This document shows, piece after piece, positions 1 to 11,500 of a stretch of DNA of 64,000 nt (within the stretch, counting starts at the first letter, position 1; each line of letters opens with the position of its first letter). Under the pieces are notes generated by a model, which had not been told where the DNA came from, did no database searches, and worked only from the letters and a program-made list of their open reading frames with translations. The position numbers and the translations under genes were made by a program. Source of the DNA: Piscicola geometra. Taxonomy: Eukaryota; Annelida; Clitellata; Hirudinida; Piscicolidae. The DNA lies in assembly GCA_943735955.1 (NCBI GenBank), contig OX030969.1, forward strand, positions 128,501 to 192,500, in the 5' to 3' direction.

Positions 1-370
1 GGTGGTGGTGGTTGGGTAGAGGGGTTGTTGTGTGGTAGCAGTGGTGGTGGTTGGGATAGGGGGTTGTTGTGTGGTGGTTGTGGTGGTTGAGATAGGGGGG
101 TTGTTGTGTGGTAGCAGTGGTGGTGGTTGGGAAAGGGGGGTTGTTGTGTGGTAGCGGTGGTGGTGGTTGGATAGGGGGATTGTTGTGTGGTAGCGGTGGT
201 GGTGGTTGGGTAGGGGGGTTGTTGTGTGGTAGCAGTGGTGGTGGTTGGGATAGGGGGTTGTTGTGTGGTGGTTGAGATAGGGGGGTTGTTGTGTGGTAGC
301 AGTGGTGGTGGTTGGGAAGGGGGGTTGTTGTGTGGTAGCAGTGGTGGTGGTTGGGAAGGGGGGTTGTTGT
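1..370. repeat. GT-rich minisatellite, about 39-bp unit
   Basis: Roughly nine imperfect copies of a unit built from GTGGTAGCAGTGGTGG, GGTTGGGATAGG and GGGTTGTTGT run to the window edge. It is purine/T-rich on the plus strand. No gene is visible here; it probably lies in an intron or the 3' flank of the minus-strand gene that follows. Confidence 0.85.
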
Positions 371-846
371 GTGGTGGTTGTATGTGGCATGGGTTAGGTT
401 GAGAGAGTTTGAGCGTATTAGTTTGAGTGGTTGTGTGTGGTTATGGGTTAAGATGATGTGGTGTTTGGAGTGTAGGCTGAGATGGTGCAGTTGTGGTAGA
501 GAGATGTAGTTGAATTGGTGTAATTGAAGGTGGTGCAGTTGTAGTAGAGAGATGTAGTTGAAATGGTGTAATTTAAGGTAGTGTAGCTTTAAATTGTATA
601 GAAGCTAGTGAGTCGATTGTTGAAAAAGGATTTTTTTATACACTTAATAAAACACTCAGTAATAACTTTTCAAAATATTAGTTATCATTTCATTGAATTG
701 CCCAAATCATAACTACGTTGAATTGCAAGCATGCAGGCACAAACAAGCAGACAAAGCCACCATCCCTCCCCCTATCGCCTCTCGCCACGCCCGATGAACA
801 CCTCGTGAGTGTCGATGCAGACGAGCATGACGGAGGAGAGCTTCAC

Positions 847-939
847 CTGCAGCAGCGTCTCGTGGTAGTGCTTGTCCATCTCGAAGACCACCCTCTCAAG
901 GAAGAAGCTGGGACAGGGCGCTCCCGTCGGTGTGCAGTT
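847..939 (-). CDS. candidate downstream exon of the gamma-glutamyltransferase-like gene
   Basis: On the minus strand an acceptor (CGACAG) opens a GC-richer frame beginning NCTPTGAPCPSFFLERVVF and reaching a CTGCAG|GTGAAG donor; the frame stays open beyond it to a second possible donor near 798. Base composition and codon use look coding, unlike the repeats around it. I could not align it to a known part of gamma-glutamyltransferase. Membership in that gene rests on strand and order only. Confidence 0.4.
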
Positions 940-1039
940 CTGTCGAATGGGGAAGGGTGGGAGGGGGTGATGATGCTCGTGGTGATGATGATGATTCTGA
1001 TGGTGACGTCGTTGATGATTATGATTATTACTACGATAA

Positions 1040-1072
1040 TGATGACAGCGATGATAATGACGATGCTGATGC

Positions 1073-1120
<48 letters not shown>

Positions 1121-1170
1121 CGATGAGGATGATGATAATGATGATGATGATGATAACGATGATGATAATT
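1040..1170. repeat. (GAT)n microsatellite
   Basis: GATGATGAT tract with interruptions. The Asp-rich and Met-rich frames through it are artefacts. Confidence 0.9.
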
Positions 1171-1300
1171 ATGATAAGAAATACTCTAGTGTTGAAAAAT
1201 TAAAAATTAAAAAAACGCAAACGGGAAATAATGTAACTTCAAGAATGCAGAAAGCAGTTGTATTTCCTAAGTGGAGCAAGCAAGGCAAAAGTACCATGAC

Positions 1301-1530
1301 AAGATGGCCGTGAATGTCGTGCACAGTGAGGTGGACGACGACGCTGAAAGGTCGGTACAGTCGCGGGTCGACCTCCGAGACACCGCTCGCTTCGTCAGCG
1401 CCCATGCACGACTTGCTGGCACATGAGTCGCTCGTGCTCGCTTCGATGTTCTTCTCCAAGTCGCTCAGGCTCTGAAAGTCGCCCAGGTAATTCTCCTGCG
1501 TGAGGAGTTGGATACCGTGTATAGCGCGCA
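1301..1530 (-). CDS. probable internal exon of the gamma-glutamyltransferase-like gene
   Basis: The minus-strand frame reads GIQLLTQENYLGDFQSLSD, then an acidic Ser/Cys-rich insert, then LYRPFSVVVHLTVHDIHGHL before a CTT|GTCATG donor. The first segment resembles the 'G-G-x-hydrophobic-T-x-E-D-hydrophobic-x-x-Y' element that follows the large-subunit helices of gamma-glutamyltransferases, and it sits in the expected order after the exon at 1619-1718. The intron between them would be only about 88 bp (acceptor ACAAG). The phase does not match the preceding exon, so either the acceptor is different or one base is wrong. Confidence 0.5.
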
Positions 1531-1618
1531 CTTGTATAGAATTTTGTTTTCAGGTATTTTGTTTTAGCACATTAATGCGCTTGGAATATGTCGATAAAGT
1601 GGGAAAAGAGTTGAGTAC

Positions 1619-2981
1619 CTTGAAGTTCAGGAAGAGCATGACGAGAGTGCCATAGGCATAAGCGACAGTCGGTCCGATCTCGAGTTCGATCGGTTCCAGA
1701 ATCTTTTCCCAGCTTAAACTTTGAAGTGATAAAAAAGAATAAAATAATATTAAATAAACGAAAAAAATGAATGAATAATAATAATTAATAAATAATAATA
1801 AAAAAAAGAAAATAATAAATAAATGATAATAAGTAAAAAGTAGTGGTAGCAAAGACTAGGAGTACAACAGCTACAAAAACAACCCCAACAAATCAACCAC
1901 CATCCCAACAACCATCATCAAAACCACAACAAAACCACTAAAACAACCAAAACGCCAACAATAACGCCCCAACAAAACCTAGGCAGCAGCAACAACAACA
2001 ACTAACACAACAGCAGCAACAAGAAAGCACCGTTGATGACCAGAACAACAACAACAACAACCTCTGCTGACCACCGAGACGACGGGCAGTGGTCAAGCCG
2101 TTCAGGAGAGAGGGAAGCTGCACTGCCATCCCCCCACCCGTCTGTTGTTGTTGTGGTTGTTGTGGTTGTCGTTGTTGTGGTTGTCGTTGTTGTGGTTGTT
2201 GTTGTTGTGGTTGTTGTTGTGGTTGTTGTTGTTGTTGTTGTTGTTGTGGTTGTTGTTGTGGTTGTTGTTGTGGTTGTTGTTGTTGTTGTGGTTGTTGTTG
2301 TGGTTGTTGTTGTTATTGTGGTTGTTGTGGTTGTTGTTGTGGTTGTTGTTGTTATAATTAAATTTCTAATATTTATATTATGGTAATAAGAATAATTTTA
2401 ATCATTACTATTATTTCAAATATATAATTATTATTGTTATTATCTTCACCATCATCATCATCGCCACCACCATCATCATTATCATCACCGCAATGATCAT
2501 CATCATCATGACTGACTTGCTGACGGATGGATGCAGTGGTGAAATCGACTAATGACGTTTGGTTGTGGAGAAGTTGGTGGTAGAAGAGGAGACCGGAGCT
2601 GATGATGATGATTGTGGTGATGATGATGATGATGATGTTGGCGGTGATGATGGTGATGATGATGATGATGATGTTGGCGGTGATGATGATGATGATGATG
2701 TTGGCGGTGATGATGGTGATAAGGAAAAAAAAGAAATACCTTACTAGTAAATGAGAGAATGCAATTGATAACTATTATGATTAAAGCAACACAAATTCTT
2801 AATTCGAAATTAATAACAAATATCATCATCATCCCCATCATAATGATAGAAGTGATGATAATGATAGAATAAAAACATAAATAATAATAATAACCTGCCG
2901 AGTGTCACCACATCAGCTTGATAGACTGTTTCGCACAAGACAGCTGATATCAGAGCCTCTACCCCTGTCCCTCCTAGTAGC

Positions 2982-3016
<35 letters not shown>

Positions 3017-3046
3017 CAGTAGTAGTTGTAGTAGTAGTAGTAGTAC

Positions 3047-3088
<42 letters not shown>

Positions 3089-3145
3089 AAGTAGTAGAAG
3101 AAGTAGTAGAAGTAGTAGTAATAGTAGTAGTAGAAGTAGTAGTAA

Positions 3146-3183
<38 letters not shown>

Positions 3184-3184
3184 T

Positions 3185-3235
<51 letters not shown>

Positions 3236-3264
3236 AAGAAGTAGTAGAAGTAGTAGTAGTAGTA

Positions 3265-3297
<33 letters not shown>

Positions 3298-3298
3298 C

Positions 3299-3340
<42 letters not shown>

Positions 3341-3373
3341 AAGTAGTAGAAGAAGTAGTAGAAGTAGTAGTAA

Positions 3374-3412
<39 letters not shown>

Positions 3413-3420
3413 AAGAAGTA

Positions 3421-3493
<73 letters not shown>

Positions 3494-3528
3494 CAGTAGT
3501 AGTAGTAGTAGTAGAAGAACTAGTAGTA

Positions 3529-3560
<32 letters not shown>

Positions 3561-3604
3561 TGTAGTGGTGGTAGTAGTAGCCATAGTGGTAGTATTAGTA
3601 GTAT

Positions 3605-3661
<57 letters not shown>

Positions 3662-3678
3662 TAGTAGTAGTATTAGTG

Positions 3679-3712
<34 letters not shown>

Positions 3713-6700
3713 TAGTAGTAGTATTAGTGGTAGTAGTAGTAGTATTAGTGGTAGTAGTAGTAGTAGTAGTAGTGGTAGTAGTAGTAGTAGTAGTGGTAGT
3801 AGTATTAGTGGTAGTAGTATTAGTAATAGTGGCAGTAGTAGTAGTAGTAGTGTTGGTAGTAGTATCAGTAGTGGTGGTAGTAGTGGAAGCAATAGTTTTT
3901 TTTAACCAAAACATCATTACCAAAACTGTCATCATCATCACCATCAGCACCTCTCTTGAGAACATCAGTCGCAGCCTTGGAGCAAGCAAGAGTTTTGGAA
4001 GAAACGATGCCGTGAGGGATGACCTGTGGTGGTGGTGATGATGATGGAGGTGGTGGTGATAATGATGATGATGGAGGTGGTGGTGATGATGATGGTGGTG
4101 GTGATGATGATGGAGGTGGTGGTGGTGGTGATGATGATGATTGAGGTGGTGATGATAATAAGGGTATAAAGATAAAGGGAGTGATGATGATGATGATAAT
4201 AGTGAGATAGTGGTGGGAGTGATGATGATGATGATTATGATGATGATGGTGGTAATGATAATGATAATGATGGTGATGAAGGTGATTATGATGATGGTGG
4301 TGATAATGATGATGATAGTTATAAATTACATTAATCATCCTCATCATCATCATCATCATCATGAGCACCTGAGGAGGGGCGAAGAGGATGGTGAGGATGA
4401 GGGAGATGGTGACGGAGATGGAAAACACAAAGCAGGTGATGATGATGATCTTCAATTCATTATCACCTTTGCAGTCCCTGATTGATGATGGTGATGATGA
4501 TGATTGGTGGGTGGGTGGTGGTGATGATGATGATTGGTGGGTGGTTGGTGATGATGATGATCTCCATATAATATATACAACAAGAGATAAAATGATTATA
4601 AGCGATAATCACCGTATTAGTGATACAATTGGTAATACAAATAATAATAGTAAATGAGTAATACAAACAATAGTAAATGAGTAATACAAACAATAATAGT
4701 AAATGAGTGATACAAACAATAGTAAATGAGTGATACAAACAATAGTAAATGAGTGATACAAACAATAGTAAATGAGTAATACAAACAATAGTAAATGAGT
4801 GATACAAACAATAGTAAATGAGTGATACAAACAATAGTAAATGAGTGATACAAACAATAGTAAATGAGTAATACAAACAATAGTAAATGAGTGATACAAA
4901 CAATAGTAAATGAGTGATACAAACAATAGTAAATGAGTGATACAAACAATAGTAAATGAGTGATACAAACAATAGTAAATGAGTGATACAAACAATAGTA
5001 AATGAGTGATACAAATAATAGTAAATGAGTGATACAAACAATAGTAAATGAGTGATACAAACAATAATAGTAAATGAGTGATACAAACAATAGTAAATGA
5101 GTGATACAAACAATAGTAAATGAGTGATACAAACAATAGTAAATGAGTAATACAAACAATAGTAAATGAGTGATACAAACAATAGTAAATGAGTAATACA
5201 AACAATAATAGTAAATGAGTGATACAAACAATAGTAAATGAGTAATACAAACAATAGTAAATGAGTAATACAAACAATAATAGTAAATGAGTGATACAAA
5301 CAATAGTAAATGAGTGATACAAACAATAGTAAATGAGTAATACAAACAATAATAGTAAATGAGTGATACAAACAATAGTAAATGAGTGATACAAACAATA
5401 GTAAATGAGTGATACAAACAATAGTAAATGAGTGATACAAATAATAGTAAATGAGTGATACAAATAATAGTAAATGAGTGATACAAATAATAGTAAATGA
5501 GTGATACAAATAATAGTAAATGAGTGATACAAACAATAGTAAATGAGTGATACAAATAATAGTAAATGAGTGATACAAACAATAGTAAATGAGTGATACA
5601 AACAATAGTAAATGAGTGATACAAACAATAGTAAATGAGTGATACAAACAATAGTAAATGAGTGATACAAATAATAGTAAATGAGTGATACAAATAATAG
5701 TAAATGAGTGATACAAATAATAGTAAATGAGTGATACAAACAATAGTAAATGAGTGATACAAACAATAGTAAATGAGTGATACAAACAATAGTAAATGAG
5801 TGATACAAACAATAGTAAATGAGTAATACAAACAATAGTAAATGAGTGATACAAACAATAGTAAATGAGTGATACAAACAATAGTAAATGAGTGATACAA
5901 ACAATAGTAAATGAGTGATACAAACAATAGTAAATGAGTGATACAAACAATAGTAAATGAGTGATACAAACAATAGTAAATGAGTGATACAAATAATAGT
6001 AAATGAGTGATACAAATAATAGTAAATGAGTGATACAAATAATAGTAAATGAGTGATACAAATAATAGTAAATGAGTGATACAAATAATAGTAAATGAGT
6101 GATACAAATAATAGTAAATGAGTGATACAAACAATAGTAAATGAGTGATACAAATAATAGTAAATGAGTGATACAAACAATAGTAAATGAGTGATACAAA
6201 CAATAGTAAATGAGTGATACAAACAATAGTAAATGAGTGATACAAACAATAGTAAATGAGTGATACAAACAATAGTAAATGAGTGATACAAATAATAGTA
6301 AATGAGTGATACAAATAATAGTAAATGAGTGATACAAACAATAGTAAATGAGTGATACAAACAATAGTAAATGAGTGATACAAATAATAGTAAATGAGTG
6401 ATACAAACAATAGTAAATGAGTGATACAAATAATAGTAAATGAGTGATACAAACAATAGTAAATGAGTGATACAAACAATAGTAAATGAGTGATACAAAC
6501 AATAGTAAATGAGTGATACAAACAATAGTAAATGAGTGATACAAATAATAGTAAATGAGTGATACAAATAATAGTAAATGAGTGATACAAACAATAGTAA
6601 ATGAGTAATGCAAATAAGAGTAAATGAGTAATGATTACATGAATTTCTTTGGCTTCTGGTTGGTTTGTGAGTATTCGTTGACGTCCGTTGCCATGGTGAA

Positions 6701-7147
6701 GTCATCATCAGCTGTTGAGTCTGTGTGGTGGTGGTGGTGGTAGTGATAGTAGTAGTGATGGTTGTGGTGGTAGTAGTGGCGGTATGGCGTAGTGGTGGTA
6801 TGGTGTAGTGGTGGTATGGTGTAGTGGTGGTATGGTGTAGTGGTGGTATGGTGTAGTGGGGGTATGGTGTAGTGGTGGTATGGTGTAGTGGTGGTATGGT
6901 GTAGTGGTGAATGGTGAGATAATGTGTAAGTGGGTGGTAGTGTGAAAGTGAGTGAGTGGAGTGATGGATGAAGGATGTGGTGCTTTTTTGAGGATGCGGT
7001 AGTAGATGATAATGATCCATTCCACCTCCATCATGACCATCATCATCATCATCACCTCCATCATGACCATCATCATCATCATCACCTCCATCATGACCCT
7101 CAGAATTCGGTTGATCGATCGCACAAAAGTTTGAAATCGGATCCATT
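1619..7147 (-). CDS. gamma-glutamyltransferase-like type II membrane protein (N-terminal half, 8 exons)
   Basis: Eight minus-strand exons join with matching phases and GT/AG borders: 7098-7147 (start ATG), 6639-6720, 4369-4477, 3951-4023, 2895-2973, 2517-2598, 2062-2141 and 1619-1718, giving about 218 residues. A polar 53-residue N-terminus is followed by one membrane helix (about 54-77, IIIITCFVFSISVTISLILT). Then come family landmarks in order: SSKTLACSKAATDVLKRGG (88-106), a degenerate glycine turn SSGLLFYHQ, SLVDFTTASIRQ (IDFR region), VQLPSLLNGLTTARRLGG (V-P-G-x-x-x-G-L region) and LSWEKILEP. Known: these enzymes cleave glutathione gamma-glutamyl bonds, and their catalytic Thr lies in the C-terminal half, which is not visible here. 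The long cytoplasmic tail recalls vertebrate GGT7; the weak glycine turn and missing Arg could mean an inactive homologue. Introns are mostly microsatellites. Confidence 0.8.
2142..2357. repeat. (TTG)n / (TTGTGG)n microsatellite
   Basis: About 215 bp of TTG triplets with GTGG interruptions, lying in the intron directly upstream (in gene direction) of the exon at 2062-2141 and forming its polypyrimidine/CAACAG acceptor context. Confidence 0.95.
2440..2516. repeat. (ATC)n microsatellite, intronic
   Basis: CATCATCATC tract just past the donor of the exon at 2517-2598. Confidence 0.85.
2599..2720. repeat. (GAT)n with repeated GTTGGCGGT interruptions
   Basis: Three copies of a GATGATGAT block separated by GTTGGCGGT. 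It lies in the intron before the exon at 2517-2598. Confidence 0.85.
2974..3890. repeat. 900-bp (AGT)n trinucleotide expansion
   Basis: Nearly uninterrupted AGT/TAG triplets with scattered AGA, ATT and GGT variants. It fills the intron between the gamma-glutamyltransferase exons at 3951-4023 and 2895-2973 and abuts the acceptor CTACTAG of the latter. The poly-Val, poly-Leu and poly-Thr frames are artefacts. Confidence 0.97.
4024..4345. repeat. (GAT/GGT)n microsatellite, intronic
   Basis: GATGATGATGG/GGTGGTGGT mixtures between two exons of the minus-strand gene. No other signal was seen. Confidence 0.85.
4640..6635. repeat. 23-bp minisatellite, about 85 copies
   Basis: Tandem AGTAAATGAGTGATACAAAC(A/T)AT units, with GTG/GTA and C/T variants, and occasional 26-bp units carrying an extra AAT. 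Because 23 is not a multiple of 3 and the unit lacks stops on the minus strand, all three minus frames stay open for 650-850 codons. These frames have no coding value. The array fills an intron of the gamma-glutamyltransferase-like gene. Confidence 0.97.
6722..6910. repeat. GTAGTGGTGGTATGGT repeats
   Basis: About eight 16-bp copies of GTAGTGGTGGTATGGT, preceded by GTGGTGGTGG. Intronic. Confidence 0.85.
7021..7097. repeat. CATCATCATCATCACCTCCATCATGAC repeats (27 bp, 3 copies)
   Basis: Three copies of a CAT/CACCTCCATCATGACC unit immediately after the donor of the first exon of the minus-strand gene. Confidence 0.85.
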
Positions 7148-7251
7148 CTGGAAAGAGAAACTATAAGTTGAAAATGCTAAGGGGAGAATCTTATGTTAAG
7201 ATGAATGTAACAAATTATTATTACTAATAAACTATTAGTAATAATCGATAT

Positions 7252-7395
7252 ATGGGTGTGGATAAAAAGCGAACAGCGAACGGCGAACAGGCGAACGAAC
7301 TACGTGGATAAAAAGCGAACTAGCGAAGCGAAATTTTGCAGGCGAACAGTGGATAAAATGTGAACAGCTAAAGAGCGAACTATGACTATTTTTAG
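7252..7395. repeat. GCGAAC-rich repeats; possible single arm of a foldback element
   Basis: GGGTGTGGATAAAAAGCGAAC followed by several GCGAAC and GGATAAAAAGCGAAC copies. The first bases match the end of the complete foldback element at 13454-15197 (GGGATGTAGGATAAAAAGCC). I found no inverted partner downstream, so it is a solo or decayed arm. Confidence 0.5.
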
Positions 7396-8165
7396 CTCAA
7401 AACTAGAATTCACTTTTCTATTTGAATAAAGTGATAAAAAAAGTTGCGATCCTTTTTAAAGAAAGTGTTAAAATAAGTTAAGACAAGATGATATGGATAA
7501 GAAAAAAGGATTCTACCAAAATAATATGACTATTTAGTATTATTCATGAATTAATTTTTAATATTATTTCTGACCATAATATTAAATTATTATTATTAGT
7601 TTTGAACATTTTATTACAAATATTATTTTGAAATAATAAAAAATTCTAATTAGAGTATAAAATAAAGAAATATTGGAGTTGGAATTACAATTACAATTAA
7701 TATATAAAATAGTACAATAAGAATCATTTAAACAGAATATAAAATAAATGATTTAAACAAAGTATAATAAAAATAATGTAAACAGATTATTTAAATAGTG
7801 TATAATTAGGAATATTTAAATAGAATATAAGTAGGAATATTTAAGAAGATTATAATTAGGAATATTTAAATAGATTATAATTTAGAATATTTAATAAGAA
7901 TATAATTCTAATTATTTGAAAATAGTATAATTAGAATATTTAAAAATAATTCTAATTATATTATTTAAAAATAATATTATTAGAATATAATAAAAAATTA
8001 TACATAAAAATTCATTTTTCGAATTTCTATTATTTATAAGATTTATTATAAATTTTTGTTTAAATATATCTTTTATTTTATGTGAATTCGCAAATTCTAG
8101 TTATAATCAAATAGCTGAATATAGTCACATTTACGTTATTGGTTTTTCAGAGCGCTCTTGAATAT
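7396..8165. other. AT-rich spacer
   Basis: Very AT-rich, with short repeats of the type AATATTTAAATAGAATATAA between 7780 and 7990. No exon, RNA gene or element end was recognised. Confidence 0.6.
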
Positions 8166-8240
8166 GTTTGATTCAATCAATCAATCAAATGAATTTCTAT
8201 AGCGCCCTTTAATCAAATTCAAGAGCGCTCAATTATGCAA
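8166..8240 (-). mobile_element. 3' end fragment of a non-LTR retrotransposon
   Basis: CAATCAATCAATCAAATGAA followed by TTTCTATAGCGCCCTTTAAT. Read on the minus strand this is a GCGCTATAGAAAT end with a (TGAT)n tail. The same tail type recurs at 8450, 47165, 50000 and 52980, the last beside recognisable CR1/L2-like RT code. Confidence 0.6.
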
Positions 8241-8439
8241 TTGAGCTATGAGGCTACGTGTAAAAAGCGTTCCACCTTGTGAAACCTCTCTCTATACATT
8301 TTTTTTTCAATTTTGCATAGCATGGAGATCCAAAAAGAAGAACTTGTGAAGACTTAACTAAAAGATTAGATGAAACAGAAAAAGCAACTGAGATTAAAAT
8401 GAAAATGTGAAATAAAATAATGTATTAATAATCAACTCG

Positions 8440-8505
8440 AGTCAATCAATCAATCACAGCCATTTCTATAGCCCTTTTTATCTAATTTAAAAGCGCTGTC
8501 GAATA
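8440..8505 (-). mobile_element. second 3' end fragment of the same retrotransposon type
   Basis: CAATCAATCAATCACAGCCA then TTTCTATAGCCCTTTTTATC. Same tail and subterminal motif as the copy at 8166, slightly diverged. Confidence 0.55.
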
Positions 8506-8570
8506 AATAAATTAAATTTTTTCATTTAAATATCTAAAATAACATTTTCGAGATGTTCAATAGTTTTATT

Positions 8571-11500
8571 ATTACTCAAAAGATACTGAGGAAATAGACG
8601 AAGACAAAAAGAAAGCAGAAGAAGGGTCAAATGTTTCAAAAGTTACGAAAGAATTCGGAATTGAAATGTCTAAAGAAGGTATAAACAAAGAAAGTCTTAT
8701 TCATCAGCCTCTCCTCACAACAACTCCCTCTTCACTCCGCTCCCCTACCTCATTCTCCACTCTACCACCAATTCCTCACTCCACCACCATCAACACCACC
8801 CCTCTTCCATTCCACCACCTCCACCACCACCCCTCCTCCACTCCACCACCTCCACACCAGCTGAGGAAATCAACTTGAGGGCTCAGAATATGGACAGGAA
8901 GGGGCAGCTCAGCCAGCTGGATCAGGAGACCGAGGCTGCTCGAGTCGAGCTGGTTAGTGCTGCTTCCAGTATCATCACCATCACTGAGATAATCATCATC
9001 ACTGAGATCATCATCATCACTGAGATCATTATCATCACTGAGATCATTATCATCTTCACCACTGATATCATCATCATCATCTTCACCATTGATATCATCA
9101 TCATCACCAATGATATCATCATCATCATCTTCACCATTGATATCATCATCATCACCAATGATATCATCATCATCATCTTCACCATTGATATCATCATCAT
9201 CACCAATGAAATCATCATCATCAACACTGATATCATCATCATCACTGAAATTATCATCATCATCATCACCACCACAGGAAAAGCTCACTCAAGCACTGAG
9301 GAACATTGAGGATTCTTCAACTCAAACTAAGAAGCAGATGGAAACCTTAATTAGCAAGAGGTCATGATGATGATCATTATCATCATCATCATGAGTACAA
9401 CTATGATCATTATCATCATCACTATGATCGTAATCACCAGTATCATCATCACCACCACCACTGCAGGCTGGTGTTTGAGGAAAAGGTGATGCACAAGAAA
9501 CTAGAAATCTCCATCATCAAGGAAAAGTGTGATGCCAAAGGTGGTGGTGGTGCTGATGATGATGATGTTGCTTGTAGTGATAGTTATGATTGTTCAGATA
9601 ATGACATCATTACCACCACTGCCTGCAGAGAGGATTGAGAAGGAGAAGTTGGAGGAGTTGTAAGGCGTGCTCAAGTGAGTGCTGTCTGCAGCCTTTTCCT
9701 TTCTTCCTCTCCTATCTCTTTTCTTCCTTTCCTTCTCTCTCTCTCTCCCCTACGCCTCCACACCCTCTCCTCATCCCTCTCTCTCCCTCCCTCCCACCTT
9801 CTCTTTTTTCCCTCTTCTCTCCCCCTCTTTCTTTCTACCTTCTTCACCTCTCCTCTCCCTCTCAGGGCGTAGGAGTCGTTGGGCTTCGACGTGTACCAGA
9901 CGCTGAAAGACGTCAAGAGTTGCGAGGGACAGCTGCTGAGGAGTTTGCCGTCATCCAGGTGCCCTCCATCAATCCACTCTTCCATTCTTCCTCCATCCAT
10001 CAATTCCAATAAATCTTCCATCCCTCCACTCCACCGCATTATTTATCTCAATACCATAACAACCCTATCTCAACAACACCACAATAACAACAACAACACC
10101 ACAACAACAACAACACCACAACAACAACGACACCACAACAACAACAACACAACAACACCGACACCACAACAACAACAACACCACAAAACAACACCAGAAC
10201 AACAACACCACAAAAACAATAACACCACAACAACAACAACACAACAACAACAATAACACCACAACAACACAACAACAATAACACCACAACAACACAACAA
10301 CAAGCAAAGGCACTTCTCCCAGAAGACCCACTGCACGAAGCGGTATACGAGCCAAAGCCGCCTTGGTTCAACTTCCCTCTCAACATCAGCTACTCCAAAT
10401 CCAGCAAGCACGACCCTGATCTCTTACAACTGGAAGCAGCTAAAGATGCCATCTCTCAGGAAGGCGAAGCTGACTTTACCATCTACACTGACGGCTCGGT
10501 GCAAGGTGTGGCAAAGCATGGTGGTGCTGCAGTGGTGGTGTACCAAAGCGATCAGAAAGTAGCTAACTGGAACAAACCCACAGAACACAAGAGTAACCCA
10601 ATGGACACTGAAAGAATTGCGGTTGAGGAGGCTCTAAAATGGTTGAGTGAGAGAGAGGACTGGAGCATGGCAAAGATTGTGTGCGATTGCAAGCCGCTTC
10701 TCTCGCTAATGGCATCCAACTCTCTCTCCTCCCATCGAACCTCAGAGCTAACTGCACAGTGTACTAACATGAACAAAAAGGTTCTCTTCATCTGGGTGCC
10801 AGACCACTGCTATCTGATCGGAAACGATGAGGCTGATGCAGAAGCAGCTACAGGAAGCAGGGTACAACTAACCCCGCTAAACCAGGAACTAACGAGAACA
10901 GGGATCTGCCAAGCAGTCACAAGCCACAGACCACAAGAAATCCACTTCAGTAACAACAGACTGAATGGCATCTACAAAGGCAGGCTCAAGAAAGCTGAGG
11001 AGGAGCTCACCAAACTTGCTCGCACCAACCTGAGCAGGTTCCGTACTGGGCACCACCCGGCGATCAGAGCCTACCAATGTAGAATAGGTCTAGGCCAAGA
11101 AGACTTATGCAGACTCGGCAAGACAGCCCAGGAGACAACAACTCATCTCTGGACAGACTGCCCAGCCCTGGAACCAGATAGGGCAGTACACGGGCTGGGC
11201 AAGAACACAAGAGAATTAACTCAAGAGCCTGGCAGGGCAGCGCAGCTGGTTGAGGTTATCCTCTCCAGACTGCTGATCAACGAAACGAACTAAAACAACA
11301 ACAACAATAACACCACAACAACACAACAACGACAATAACACCACAACAACAACGACAATAACACCACAACAACACAACAACAACAACAACACCACAACAA
11401 CACAACAACAACAACAACACCACAACAACACAACAACAACAATAACACCACAACAACACAACAACAACAATAACACCACAACAACACAACAACAACAATA

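Noticed and set aside
847..1530. Bridge-like lipid-transfer (VPS13/BLTP) protein
   Set aside because: Considered for the exons at 847 and 1301 on loose wording, but exon order and motifs of the same gene fit gamma-glutamyltransferase better.
2810..3989. Poly-Leu, poly-Thr and poly-Val proteins
   Set aside because: Trinucleotide AGT expansion; no non-repeat coding sequence apart from the exons at 2895-2973 and 3951-4023.
4640..6635. CRISPR-like array
   Set aside because: Units are contiguous without unique spacers, and the sequence is clearly eukaryotic.
4463..7146. Frames of 657-845 codons on the minus strand
   Set aside because: They are the 23-bp minisatellite read in all three frames; period 23 gives the same peptide in each. 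Only the ends cover real exons.
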